The notes beneath the pieces were generated by a model, which ran no database searches, had not been told where the DNA came from, and saw only the letters and a list, made by a program, of their open reading frames with translations. Source: Humulus lupulus (Eukaryota > Streptophyta > Magnoliopsida > Rosales > Cannabaceae). Taken from it: a stretch of 64,000 nt of DNA. The stretch is taken from the NCBI RefSeq assembly GCF_963169125.1, contig NC_084801.1:113611061-113675060 (forward strand), given 5' to 3'. A program made the translations under genes and the position numbers. Shown here piece after piece: positions 1 to 10,681 of this stretch (positions are counted from its first letter, which is position 1; every line of letters begins with the position of its first letter).

Positions 1-6
1 ATCGAG

Positions 7-630
7 ATGATGAGTGTTGAGGATCGTGCACCCAAAAAGGCTAGAACAGAGGAGGAACCGATCACCTTCTCTGATGATGATGCCCAGCATGTGCGATTCC
101 CACACTCCGATCCGCTTGTCGTGGATGTCCAAATCGCAAATATGATGGTGAAAAGGGTGTTGGTCGATACAGGAAGTTCGGTCAAAATCCTATATAAGCC
201 ATAGCTGGAAAGGATGAAACTGTCCATCAAGGACCTAGAGCCATGCAACCAAACCATCTATGGTTTTTCCGGAGAAGGGCTCGCCCCAGTAGGGTCAATT
301 AGACTCCCAGTCACGGTAGGTACCACGACTGCTAACAGGACATTACTCACCACTTTTATAGTGGTTGATTGTCCTTCGGCATATAATGCCGTGATAGGGA
401 GACCTATTCTGGTTGACCTTCGAGCCGTCACTTCTGTATGGCACCTCGCCATGAAATTCCCAACAGACGCAAGAGTAGGATGCGTACTGGGAAACCAACG
501 AGAGGCGAGAGAATGCTACAATGCCTCAATCACCAAGGGAAAAAAGGGTGTATCGAGGGATGCTGCCAGAAAAGAGTTGCAAATGGCATCTGATGTTCAA
601 GCCCGCTCAGGTGATAATCTCACCAAATAG
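7..630 (+). pseudogene. Retropepsin-like protease region of Tat0 (broken)
   Basis: Aspartic protease domain of a Tat retrotransposon, which would process the Gag-Pol polyprotein. The active-site motif VLVDTGSSVKILY is visible near residue 52 of the first segment, so the catalytic D-T-G triad is intact. A TAG stop at 202-204 splits the domain, and translation can resume at Met 214. The second segment carries the flap and C-terminal half, including the motif GRPILVDLRAVTS, and ends at a TAG at 628-630. It continues in the same direction towards the reverse transcriptase at 751. The domain assignment is firm, but the enzyme is not expressible as an intact unit. Confidence 0.82.
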
Positions 631-750
631 GGCGTTGCCCAAAGTGAGGATAGAGACTTAGATCCTCGCTTTGGGGATTTCGTAGAAGAGGTAGGCCCCA
701 TCGAGGACCTTGAAGAAGTCCAACTTGAGGAGGGGAATCCGACCAGAGTT

Positions 751-2217
751 GTGAAAGTCGGTAAAAACTTAGAGACAACAACAAAACAAGCACTGGTGGA
801 GTTCTTAAAAAGGAACCAAGACGTCTTTGCCTGGTCGCATAAAGACATGGTTGGGATAGATCCTGCAATCATCAGCCATGTCCTGAACATTGACAAAAAC
901 TTCCCACCTGTGCAGCAGAAAAGAAGGCTGCTCGACAAAGACCGATCGAAAGCTTTGAAGGAAGAAGTCGAGAAGATGAAGGAGAATGGGTTCATCAGGG
1001 TGGCGTTTTATCCATCATGGGTCTCCAATCCCGTACTTGTGCCCAAGTCGAATGGCAAGTGGCGTATGTGCGTGGATTTTACAGACCTCAATAAAGCCTG
1101 CCCTAAGGATTGCTTCCCACTCCCGAGGATCGACCAACTGGTCGATGTCACTGCAGGACAAGAGATCCTCTCATTTATGGATGCCTACTATGGGTATAAC
1201 CAGATTAGTATGCATCCCCCTGATGAGGATCACACTAGCTTTCGAACTGATATAGGGCTCTACTGTTACAAGGTGATGCCCTTTGGTTTGAAAAACGTTG
1301 GTGCGATTTACCAGAGACTCGTCAACCACATGTTTAAGGAGCTGATCGGGGAAAACATGGAGGTTTACGTCGACGACAAGCTGGTTAAGTCAAAGAAGGT
1401 AGAAGGACATGTAAGGGATTTGCAGGAATGCTTCAACATCCTTAATAAATATAGGATGAAGCTGAATCCCCTCAAATGTTCCTTCGGAGTTGGATCAGGG
1501 AAGTTCTTGGGATTCATAGTTAATTCAAGAGGAATTGAAGCTAATCCCGAGAAGATAAAAGCCTTGATCAAGATGAAGTCGCCAGTGAAGATTAAAGATG
1601 TCCAAAGCCTGACTGGGAGAATTGCCACCCTCAGTAGATTTATTTCAAAATCAACAGACAAGTGTGTCCCATTTTTCAATCTACTCAGAGGCAACAAGAA
1701 ATTTGAATGGACAGATGAGTGTGAACAGGCCTTTCAAGCACTGAAAGCACATATGGCACAACCACCCATTCTGTCGAAGCCAGTCAATAAAGAGACTTTG
1801 TTCATCTACCTGGCAATCACGGATTACACTGCTAGTGCTGTTCTGGTGAGAGAAGAAGAAGGTGTGCAAAAGGCTGTCTATTCCGTAAGCAAAAGGCTAA
1901 TTAGAGCAAAATTGAGATATCCCCCCATTGAAAGGTTAGCATACTGCTTAGTATTGGCCTCTAGGAAGCTACGACCTTACTTCCAAGCCCATCCAGTTAC
2001 GGTATTGGCCGACCAGCCTCTTTCGCAAGTCCTGCAAAAGCCAGAGGCTGCCGGAAGATTACTAAAGTGGGCTGTCGAACTCGGGCAGTTTGACATATCT
2101 TACCTGCCACGAGCAGCAATAAAGGGACAAGACTTAGCTGACTTCATTGCCGAGTTCACGGAGCCAGCAGGTAGCGAGCAAATCGAGGAGCCTAGTGAGC
2201 CTGAATGTCAAACCTGA
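751..2217 (+). CDS. Tat0 reverse transcriptase plus Ty3-type RNase H (long open frame)
   Basis: An uninterrupted 488-codon frame, the best preserved pol segment in the window. Residues about 95-290 are the reverse transcriptase palm and fingers: MDAYYGYNQISMHPPDEDHT carries the first catalytic Asp, MPFGLKNVGAIYQRL follows, and EVYVDDKLVKSKK holds the YVDD catalytic pair. Residues about 330-450 are the Ty3-type RNase H or connection domain, with TLFIYLAITDYTASAVLVRE and the YPPIERLAYCLV helix. The frame ends with an acidic linker and TGA at 2215-2217, just before the archaeal-type RNase H in the next segment. It would act in cytoplasmic virus-like particles. The start Met is only the first in-frame ATG, because in life this is part of a polyprotein. 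Confidence 0.85.
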   Translation: MKVGKNLETTTKQALVEFLKRNQDVFAWSHKDMVGIDPAIISHVLNIDKNFPPVQQKRRLLDKDRSKALKEEVEKMKENGFIRVAFYPSWVSNPVLVPKSNGKWRMCVDFTDLNKACPKDCFPLPRIDQLVDVTAGQEILSFMDAYYGYNQISMHPPDEDHTSFRTDIGLYCYKVMPFGLKNVGAIYQRLVNHMFKELIGENMEVYVDDKLVKSKKVEGHVRDLQECFNILNKYRMKLNPLKCSFGVGSGKFLGFIVNSRGIEANPEKIKALIKMKSPVKIKDVQSLTGRIATLSRFISKSTDKCVPFFNLLRGNKKFEWTDECEQAFQALKAHMAQPPILSKPVNKETLFIYLAITDYTASAVLVREEEGVQKAVYSVSKRLIRAKLRYPPIERLAYCLVLASRKLRPYFQAHPVTVLADQPLSQVLQKPEAAGRLLKWAVELGQFDISYLPRAAIKGQDLADFIAEFTEPAGSEQIEEPSEPECQT

Positions 2218-2697
2218 GCACCCTCGTGGAAGTTGTTCACCGACGGATCATCTAACGAATCCCACGCAGGAGCAGGAGTGATATTGATAATACCGGAAGG
2301 GCATCGATTTCACTGTGCAATAAGGTTTGACTTCACTGCCTCTAACAATGAGGCTGAATACGAAGCACTGCTCGCTGGACTGCAGTTAGCCAAGGATATG
2401 AACATAAAAACGCTTGACATTTACAGTGATTCTCAGCTAGTCGTGAATCAAATCTTGGGAGAGTATCAAGCGCGAGGATTAAAAATGGTCGCCTATCTGA
2501 ACAAAGCAAAGGATCTATTATCCCAGTTCGGCAGATACACTCTACAACAAGTGTCTCGTGATCAGAATTCCAATGCAGATGCTTTGGCAAAGTTGGCAAG
2601 TGCAAAAGATGCTGATACTCTGAACATAGTGCTAGTCGAGCAACTGCCCGCACTCGCATACTTTTGTTTACTTTCTTTGAGATACACAATCTTGTAA
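2218..2697 (+). pseudogene. Tat0 archaeal-type second RNase H (aRNH), truncated
   Basis: Second RNase H domain of the archaeal or plant type (RVT_3-like), found after the Ty3 RNase H in Tat-lineage elements. Visible catalytic stretches are KLFTDGSSNE (first Asp), NNEAEYEALLAG (Glu), IYSDSQLVVNQ (second Asp) and NADALAKLA (final acidic position). A TGA at 2215-2217 separates it from the upstream frame. Native sequence ends near 2653. The last residues of the open frame, to the stop at 2697, are read from LTR sequence and are not retrotransposon protein. In Tat elements this domain probably does the real RNase H work because the upstream one is degenerate; that is family knowledge, not shown here. 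Confidence 0.82.
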
Positions 2698-3119
2698 TAA
2701 TTACATTTATTATGTTTCCTTTTATTACCTTGATATATTGATCTTAATTGTAATTAAGGCCCATCAGCCCATGTAACCCTCTTGAGCCTATAAATAGGAA
2801 GAAGAGGGCTCATGGGAGGGACTTTTGACTTTTGAACTTTTGATCGTTATATTTAGAGAGAAAAGCATAGTGTGATTATCCACTGAGATTGTAATCCTCT
2901 CAAGACTTGTGAAACTTATGAACCCTAGTTCATTGATCACAATATTGGGATTCAATATCAATAAGAACACTAAGTGGATGTAGGTCATTACCATCGATTG
3001 AGGCTGAACCACTATAAATCACTTGTGTTATTTACTTTTCATTTGATTCTCTTCTCGTTTTCATCTCATTTCCTATCGTTATTTTGACTCCATGTTGTTG
3101 GCCAAATCAAGGGTCAACA
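2656..3119 (+). repeat. Tat1 5' LTR, lacking its first ~139 bp
   Basis: Aligns base for base with 29598-30069, the distal part of the 3' LTR, ending in the same gggtcaaca. The first 139 bp of the 3' LTR (29459-29597) have no counterpart here; instead the Tat0 RNase H region is joined at about 2655. A TATA box (ctataaatagg) lies at 2788-2798. Differences from the 3' LTR are mainly substitutions, about 26 over 465 bp plus two small indels. Confidence 0.88.
2788..2798 (+). promoter_or_regulatory. TATA box in Tat1 5' LTR
   Basis: The sequence ctataaatagg is a strong plant TATA box. It is conserved at 29730-29740 in the 3' LTR. It would drive sense transcription of Tat1, with a start expected about 30 bp downstream. 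The LTR portion missing from this copy may have held upstream elements. Confidence 0.65.
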
Positions 3120-3120
3120 T

Positions 3121-3140
3121 TTTGGTACTTTCATTGAGAG
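3121..3140 (+). other. Tat1 primer-binding region
   Basis: Directly after the LTR end (…tcaaca) comes tttggtactttcattgagag. Its position and resemblance to the TGGTGCTTTCATTGAGAG leader of related plant elements suggest the tRNA primer-binding site. I cannot say with confidence which tRNA it matches. Confidence 0.5.
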
Positions 3141-3167
3141 ATTAATAAAGAACTTCAAGAAGATCAA

Positions 3168-5239
3168 ATGGCAAAGACATCCAAGAGAGCAGGACTGACT
3201 TCTGGCGCTGCATCCACTAAGCCTCTTCCTCCAAATGTAGCTGAAAATGAGCCACACTTGGATTTTGAGGAGGAAGAAATGGATTCTGAAATGCTGAGGA
3301 CAACACTAAGTGTGTTGCAGGATGAGTTGGCCAATCTGAGGGCCAATCAAGAGAATGCGACGGAGACCTTGGCACAACAACAGAGGGAAATCGAGCATCA
3401 GCGTAAGAAGCGGCAGACAGACATGGACCGTCGGCAGAGAGATGCCACAACCACTTTAGAAGCATCCATTCAGTTGTCTAGTGGACAGGCTGCGTCGACT
3501 TCTCAACCGGATCAACTACCAAATGTACCACCGCAACGGACCCCAAATTTGAGTCCTTCGCTTCAGCCAGCAAGCCCCAAAGACTAGAGCAACCTCCTAT
3601 TGCTCAACAAGATATCCCAATTTAGGATTCTGAGCAGCAGCCTCCTTCTCCAGCTGGTCGAGGCAATCCCTAGCACTAGAGGCAGAATAGGGTCGGGCAA
3701 CCTTCCCGAAGCACTAGATGCCCAATGGTCGATGAGCCAAATCCACCGAGCAGGGGGCAACATCCTTCTGCCAACAGAAGGTACACTGAATCAGGCTCTG
3801 CAGTTAGGGGATCCCCATGACATGATAATGTCCGGGGACCTACAGACCAGCGCAGGCCACCCCCCAATGCTCGCAAGGTGCCAGCTTGAGGAGGGAACAA
3901 CGTAACAAGCCGGTCGCGCCATAGTCGGTCGCAGTTCAGGGATGGCCATGACTATAATGAGTTGACTTTGGCAGAATGAACGCTAGTCGAGGGCGTGAAG
4001 GAAGAGGTTGAGATAAGAACCCCCCACCGAGAGAAAATAGGCCTACGAGCCAAAATGCTGGGGGCAACCCAGACAACATAACGTCTTTGACCGGCTGGGC
4101 GCTAGCGAGCAGAGACGCAAAGATGATGACCTAAGGGACGTGCCCAATGATAGGCACGAGAGGCACGTTGAGTACGCTCCTCCGGCACCAATCACCCCAG
4201 TAATCCTAGATGATGTACAGGCCCAAATTGATGCACTGAATCAGGCTGTCCAACAGCTGGTGGGAAGCCGAACATCCCACATTGAGTATGATCTGAGACC
4301 CCCAGCAAATTCAAAATTCCAGTGTTACCCAACTTCAATGGGTATGGGGACCCAGTATCTCATGTAAACAAGTTTGAGATATAGATGGATATTCAGAAGG
4401 TGTCTGACGATGCCTGCTGCAGGATCTTTCCCGCCACCCTATCTGACACTTCTCAGGAGTGGTTCTTTAAATTCCATCCTGCTAGTATAGTATCATGGGA
4501 AATGTTCGTGAAAGAATTTTACAAACAATTCTATGCTGGTCGTGTACAACCCACTGAGGCTAACCAGCTGGTCGAGATACGACAGAAGAAAGGAGAGCCC
4601 ATGAAGGAATACATTCAGAGTTTTATGCTAGCGGTTGCTGGAGCTAAAATAGTGGGCGACGAGGGAAAAATGATGGCCCTAACTACTGGGGTAAGGTGCC
4701 ATTCTCCCCTCTGGAACAGCCTAAGAAAGAATGGTGTAAAGAGTACCCAGGAGTTTCTTGATCGAGCTGATCAATACATCAAGCTCAAGGACGCGATTGC
4801 CTACGAGGGGAAATCGCCTGCAAAGGACAAGGGACCAATGGAAGATCCTGCCAAAGCCGCCAACGGGTTGGATAAGCCCAATGGAAACGAAAAAGGCAAC
4901 GGGAATGGTAAAAATGGTGGAAAAAGGCAAACAATGAGCCATCAACGTCCGAAAATAAATGCCCCAAAGGCAATAGATACGAGCCAAGATTCACCAACTA
5001 TACGGCCCTTGTCCAAAGCAGGGCGAAGGTCTACTAAGGAGGTATGTATGAGCCACAAGAGGATCTTAGCGAGAGGCTCAAGGAGGCACCTGCATGCCAA
5101 CGTTCGCCACCTTTACAGCCAGCTCCTGTGGCAAGTACGTTACTCACCATCTGTGGAGACCCACACCTTGCAGGAGATAGTGGGAAGGCAAGGGAGCAGT
5201 ATGCTCGAACCTTACACCACGACCAGGACATCGAGATGA
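3168..5239 (+). pseudogene. Tat1 gag (capsid precursor), broken
   Basis: Begins at ATG 3168, 48 bp after the LTR. The first 139 codons (3168-3587) are charged and coiled-coil-like, with heptad stretches around DELANLRANQENATETLAQQ, then a Pro/Ser-rich tail ending at a TAG. From 3588 to about 4384 the sequence is still gag-like but frameshifted; a short open piece at 4140-4367 contains DDVQAQIDALNQAVQQL. The capsid core is 4385-5239: it has the retrotransposon gag signature around WFFKFHPASIVSWEMFVKEF and the motif QKKGEPMKEYIQSF, followed by a Lys/Gly/Asn-rich tail. The end of this open frame is frameshifted; the true continuation into protease is in the frame at 5044-5256. Confidence 0.8.
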
Positions 5240-5859
5240 TGAGTGTGGAGGATTGAGCACCTAAAAAAGCTCGAATAGAGGAGGAGTTGATAACCTTCTC
5301 CGAAGATGACACTCAGCACGTACGATTCCCACATTCTTATCCGCTGGTCGTTGATGTTCAGATTGCCAACATGATGGTTAAGAGGGTGTTGGTGGACATA
5401 GGGAGCTCAGTCAACATCTTGTATAAGTCTTCACTAGAGAGGATGAAGTTGTTCGTCAAGGACCTGGAGCCGTGCAACCAAACCATATATGGTTTTTTTG
5501 GCGAAGGACTCGCGCCAACAGGGTCGATTAGGCTCCCAGTTACAGCAGGAACTGTGCCCGTGAACATGACATCACTCACTACTTTTGTAGTAGTTAATTG
5601 TCCTTCTGTGTACAATACTGTAATTGAAAGGCCTATTCTGGTCGACCTGCGAGCTGTTACCTCGGTTTGGCACCTTGCCATGAAATTCCCAATTGATGCA
5701 AGGGTGGGATGCGTATTGGGAAACCAACGAAAAGCGAGGGAGTGCTACAACTTCTTGATATCTAAGGCGAAGACAGTTGGATTGAGGGAAACTTCCGGAA
5801 AAGAGTTGCAGACGACCAATGAAGTACAAGCCCAATCAGGTGATTGTGTCATGAAATAG
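5240..5859 (+). pseudogene. Tat1 protease with altered active site
   Basis: Homologous to the protease at 7-630. The active-site motif here reads VLVDIGSSVNILY: the Thr of the canonical D-T-G is Ile, a change likely to damage catalysis. A TGA at 5254-5256 separates the frame from the gag tail (5044-5256). The domain continues through MVKRVLVD, the flap region around VNMTSLTTFVVV and VDLRAVTSVWHLAMKF, and ends with TAG at 5857-5859. Unlike Tat0 it has no stop just after the active site. Confidence 0.82.
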
Positions 5860-6928
5860 GGTGCTGCCCAAAGGAGGATAGGGATTTGGATCCTCGCTTT
5901 GGGGGTTTGGATGAAGAAGTAGGACCCGTCGAGGACCTCTAAGAGGTCCAACTCGATGAAGCAGATCCGACCAGGGTTGTGAAAGTCAGTAAAAATTTAG
6001 AGACAATAACAAAGCATAAGTTGGTGGAATTTCTGAAGAAAAACCAGGAAGTCTTTACCTAGTCGCATAAAGACATGGTTGGGATTGACCCAGCAGTTAT
6101 CAGCCTTGTCCTGAACATAGACAAAAGTTTTCCACCAGTGTAGCAAAAGAGAAGGCTCCTCGACAATGAAAAAAGCTAAAGGAGAACGAATTCATCAGGG
6201 CAGCGTTTTATCCATCATGGGTCTCTAATCCTGTAGTAGTTCCAAAGCCAAATGGAAAATGGAGAACATGCGTAGATTTTACAAACCTTAATAAAGTCTG
6301 CCCTAAAGATTGTTTCCCACTCCCTTGAATCGACCAACTAGTTGATGCCACCTCAGGGCATGAGATCCTATCATTTATGGATGCATATTGTGGGTATAAT
6401 CAAATTAGTATGCACCCACCTGATGAGGATCACACTAGCTTTCAGACCGATACAGGGCTTTACTGTTACAAATTAATGCCCTTTGGTTTGAAAAACGTTG
6501 GTGCGACTTACCAGCGACTAGTCAATCACATGTTCAAGGAGCTGATCGGTACAAACATTGAAGTATATGTTGATGACATGCTAGTTAAGTCGAAGAAGGC
6601 AGAAGGACACATAGGAGACTTGCAAGAATGCTTCAATGTCTTGAATAAGTGTCAGATGAAGCTAAATCCCCTCAAGTGTTCCTTCGGAGTTGGATTAGGG
6701 AAATTCTTGGGATTTATAGCAAACTCACGAGGGATTGAAGCTAATCCCGAGAAGATCAAGGCCCTGATCGATATGAAATCACCAATGAAGATCAAAGATG
6801 TTCAAAGTTTAACCAGAAGGATTGCTGCTCTAAGTAGATTTATCTCCAAATCGATAGACAAGTGCGTCCCGTTTTTTAATCTACTTAGAGGCAACAAGAA
6901 ATTCGAATGGACAGAGGAGTGCGAATAG
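5860..6928 (+). pseudogene. Tat1 reverse transcriptase, degenerate
   Basis: The N-terminal half (about 5990-6370) aligns with Tat0 RT but has stops (for example tag at 6060 and 6141) and a deletion near 6165-6180 that removes about nine codons. The core at 6377-6928 is open for 183 codons. It carries MDAYCGYNQISMHPPDEDHT, the catalytic EVYVDDMLVKSKK and the downstream FLGFIANSRGIEANPEKIKA region. The YVDD box is intact here, where Tat0 has YVDDK. A TAG at 6926-6928 ends it. The N-terminal damage makes it inactive. Confidence 0.82.
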
Positions 6929-7995
6929 GCTTTTCAAGCTTTAAAGGCGCATATGTCGTAGCCGCTGATCCTATCTAAGCCGATTGAAAAGGAAACTTTG
7001 TTCATCTATTTTGCGGTCACCGAATATGCTGCTAATTCTGTCTTGGTAAGAGAGGAGGAGAATGTGCAAAAATTCGTATATTATGTAACTAAGAGGCTAA
7101 TAGGAGCATAGTTGTGGTATCCGCCTATTGAAAAATTAGCCTACTGCTTGATTTTAGCCTTCAGAAAGCTGCGACCATACTTCCAAGCTCACCCCATCAC
7201 AGTTTTGACCGACCAGCCTCTATGACAAGTTTTGCAGAAGCCAGAAGCCACAGGTCGATTATTGAAATGGGCAGTAGAACTTGGGCTATTTAAAATCTCT
7301 TACTTACCACGAGCAACGATAAAAGGACAAGCTTTGGCTGACTTCATCGCAGAGCTCACTGGGCTACCGGATGGTGAACAGACAAAAGATCCTGAACCTC
7401 AAAGCCAAACTCCCTCTTGGAAGTTGTTCACAGATGATTCTTCTAATGAACATCACGCTGGAGCCGAAGTGATTTTGATAACGCCTGAAGGGCATCAATT
7501 TCACTGCGCAATTAAATTCGACTTCACGGCGTCTAACAACGAAGCTGAGTATGAAGCGTTGCTCGTAGGTTTACGGTTAGCCAAGGACATGAACATAAAG
7601 TCACTTGAAATATACAGTGACTCCCAGTTGGTGGTTAATCAAATTACTGGGGAATATCAAGCTTGAGTTCTAAAAATGGTTGCCTACTTGAATAAAGCAA
7701 AAGATTTGTAGGCACAATTTGAAAAGTGTACTCTCTAGCAAGTACCTCGTGACCAAAACTCGAACGCTGATGCTTTGGCAAAATTAGCAAGTGCTAAGGA
7801 TGCTGACACCCTGAATATAGTACTTGTCGAATGGATGTCCACACCAAGCATCTAAGTAGAAGAAACCTCTCTAGTGATTCAGGCAGCGGATACATGGATG
7901 GCACTTTTCATTGAGTACTTGACGCATGGTGTTTTGCCGACAAAAAGAAACAAAACCAAGACTCTCCAACGACAGGCTGCTAGGTTCATCCTGAT
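6929..7995 (+). pseudogene. Tat1 RNase H and aRNH, interrupted by Tekay1
   Basis: Continues the RT frame with several stops. The Ty3-type RNase H is at about 6930-7370, with an open segment at 7232-7666 that also holds the start of the archaeal-type RNase H: KLFTDDSSNE (the Gly after the first Asp is changed to Asp), NNEAEYEALL and IYSDSQLVVNQ. A TGA after the segment and later TAGs break the remainder. The segment after aRNH leads towards integrase and is cut at 7995 in a codon of the R-F-I-L stretch, which resumes at 24083. Confidence 0.8.
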
Positions 7996-9530
7996 TGTAG
8001 TGACCCAAATTTTCTAATAAGGCTTGGGGCCCAGATTAGTGTGCCTGGAGGGCAATAATTGTTATATTGAATTAATATGTGAATTTAATGAATATGTGAT
8101 TCAAAATGCATGTTTAGGTGAATTAAATATGCATGTGGGCCCCATTTGGTTGTTAGGGGCATATTTGTAATTTTAGCCTGTTGAGGGTGTAAATGTAATA
8201 TTTGTATATGTTGTTATTGATACCACGTGTGAGTGGTGATATAATTGTGATGCATGTTCCGAGACGGTCCTAGAGATCTGTTTTGCTAAAAGTCACAACG
8301 GGGTTAAATACCCGGCTCGGGAGGAGTCTAGGGGTATTTAGGGAATATTATAACTTGAGTATGAGAATTATTGAGAAATGGTTAGTGACACTTTGGTAAC
8401 TTGGGTAACTATAGGTAAATCTTGAGGATAGTTGTTTTAAGTGGGAAAGTGGTATTCTTGCAAGAGATTAAGGAAAAGTCTAGGATGCCCTTGAGGATTA
8501 GCTAGAATCTAAGTTAGAAAGAAGGGCAATTGGTTCATTTGGCTTAGGTGATAGATAAGCTTTGGCTGATGGAAAAGTTTAGAACGTTCTCACATTTTGG
8601 CTTATGCAAGAATTGTGTTTTGGGAGCTCTAGAGAGAACTAGAAACCAGGAAGGAAGGAAGGAAGATCTCTGGAGTTTTGTGGGATCAAGAAGGGAATCA
8701 AGCCAAGGAAAAACTAGAGGATAGTTCTTCATATTGAGATAAGGAAATCTGAGTAATTATTTTGTAGAGTTCAGCTAAGAATGTTATGGTTTGAGAGTTG
8801 AATTGTGTGTTGTCTTGTGGATTATTGGAGTGAAGTTCAGATTAGGATTAGTGGAATTGAGCTTGGAATTGGATAGGGAAAGAAGCTCAAGGACGAATCT
8901 CCATTTGAGGTGAGAGTTTCATGCATTTCTGAGGTTATGCTCTATTATGGTTTAAGTTTTATGAAGTTTTGAACCATTTGGTGAATTATGGGTTTGAATA
9001 TGTATTTAAGCTAGTTGTTGTTATTTCTAGGTTACTATACTGTCTATTTGGGGTTTTAAGTTGATTTGGGACTTGGGAGTATCTTGGGGTTGATTTAGAA
9101 GAGTTTTGGCTCCGGGAAATGTTGGGGAAAAACCTAGTCTTTTGGGTTCGCGTATGAGCGTCGCAGCCCTGTTCTTCTGTGCTGCGATGCTAGGTTGAAT
9201 CAGGAGGAGGGCATCATTCTGGGTGCCGTGGCCCCTATAGGGTTGTGCTACGACACTAGGCCAATTTCTGGGCATGGAAAAATGTGTTTTCAGGGTTTTG
9301 TCTTAGGGGGCTCGAGGGACGCCTTCACTACCTTTCGCAGGGAAACGAGGGGTCCCGAGAGCATGGGATTGGTTCCGGGAGATGATTATGAATTGATTAG
9401 TAATGAGAGTTCTATGTATGTGTTGTGACTAGGTTTCCAGTAAGGCTCGGGTTAAGGGACCCTGCTCGAGATTTTGGTGCACAAGAAGCTCGGGACACAG
9501 GTAAGAAAACTGTTGTACCCGTAGAGCTTG

Positions 9531-9584
9531 TGTTGCAGGGCACGACCCTATATGATTGTGTTGCAGGGCATGACCCTATATGAT
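9531..9584 (+). repeat. 28-bp tandem repeat in Tekay LTR
   Basis: Two units of tgttgcagggca.gaccctatatgat. The paired LTR has three units at 23253-23331, and a related stretch lies in Tekay2 at about 45955-46030. Copy number varies between copies of the same element. Confidence 0.7.
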
Positions 9585-9667
9585 TGTGTTTCCCTTTAAT
9601 TGAGTTTATTCATGTTTAAGTATATGCTTAATTATGCTATGTGTGCATATATGTGAATGAACGACAA

Positions 9668-9760
9668 GAGCTGGGAACGGCGAGGGCCGGGAACGGCAAA
9701 GGCCGAGAGCGGCAAGGCCGAGAGTGGCAAGGCCGAGAATGGCAAGGGGCTAGGAGCAGC
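9668..9760 (+). repeat. GGCCGAGAACGGC-type short array in Tekay LTR
   Basis: About six imperfect units of 13-16 bp (for example ggccgagagcggcaa). Equivalent arrays are at about 23403-23490, 39610-39655, 45795-45895 and 63805-63860, the last three in the reverse orientation. Unit number and sequence differ at each site. Confidence 0.7.
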
Positions 9761-10347
9761 ATTTAGCACACGGAGTGCGAGTTTCCAGGGCGATACCCTA
9801 TAGGATACATGGGATATCCACACGGTGTTGACCGCGAAACCAGGGCCTGGTAAAGCGCCTGGGACGGCATAGCCGTATGTGGTTAGCCTGATGATGGCTT
9901 ATTTATATGTTAAGTGTTTGATATGCATATGTTATCTGCTTGTGAGGGTTTTCTTGCTGGGCTTCGACTCACGGGTGCTCTGTGGTGCAGGTAAGGGCAA
10001 GGGGAAAGTCGACCAACCATGAGTACGGAGAGCGTGAAGCGGTGTGTACATGTTTGGCCTGTCTGGCTGCCACAGCCAGGGGTATTTTGGGAGATGATTG
10101 TACTAAACCCAGATTTTGTCGTTTAGCCGACTTTAGTTATACTTTTGAGTTGTAAATATTTTTAAAAAGTATTTTGGGATCCCAAAAGTTAAACACTTTA
10201 TGTTTTTCAGTAAACGAAACTATTTTTGAACTTTATGACTCTGTTTATGGTTTAATTACACTTTTGTCTTAAAACCTCGATTAGCGAGTTAAATGCACAT
10301 TTTAAACTCACTTAGTAACGGCTCTAAGGTAGTAGGGCGTTACAACT

Positions 10348-10359
10348 TGGTATCAGAGC
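10348..10359 (+). other. Tekay1 primer-binding site (initiator Met tRNA type)
   Basis: tggtatcagagc, three bases after the LTR end. This is the standard plant primer-binding site complementary to the 3' end of initiator methionyl-tRNA. Confidence 0.9.
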
Positions 10360-10681
10360 GAGCCAAGGTTTATGGTTCCTAGAGATTGACTGATCATGTA
10401 CGCTCGCTGTCAGTGACAAGCTCGACTCAGGGTTGATTGGTAATAATTGATTTACATGCTTGAATAGGTGCTTACATGCCTTGTTTGCCTGCTTATTTCA
10501 TATAGAGCATGATGAATGAGTTAACATATGCATGATGCCAGGGCATAGCCCGTTGAGTGTTATATGCTATTTGTGTTATGTGGACTACTGGTTATGGTTG
10601 GCTGGTGTAAATTGAGAGGTGGTTTTGGATTTTGTTATCATGCCTGATGAGTGGCGTCATTGATTACAGGCATATAGTTGA

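Larger units (their letters stand above)
1..2655 (+). mobile_element. Tat0: Tat-lineage Ty3/gypsy pol fragment
   Basis: This is the internal part of a Ty3/gypsy retrotransposon, running off the left edge of the window. The order is protease, reverse transcriptase, RNase H, then a second archaeal-type RNase H. That order with two RNase H domains is characteristic of the plant Tat lineage (Tat/Retand/Ogre). Its proteins are close relatives of those in the element starting at 2656, so both belong to one family. The copy stops abruptly at about 2653, inside the region after the second RNase H, and joins directly to a 5'-truncated LTR. Integrase, 3' region and 3' LTR of this copy are absent. Confidence 0.88.
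7996..10344 (+). repeat. Tekay1 5' LTR (2349 bp)
   Basis: Starts TGTAGTGACCC and ends GGGCGTTACA, followed by the primer-binding site. Pairs with 21883-24082. It contains a GC-rich stretch near 9147-9275, a 28-bp tandem repeat at 9531-9584 and a short GGCCGAGAACGGC-type array at about 9668-9760. The 3' LTR lacks about 165 bp corresponding to 9236-9405. No protein-coding capacity is evident. Confidence 0.9.

Noticed and set aside
10348..10359. Possible tRNA gene near tggtatcagagc
   Set aside because: Only the 12-nt primer-binding site is present; no cloverleaf around it. The same holds at 32432-32443 and 45187-45198.
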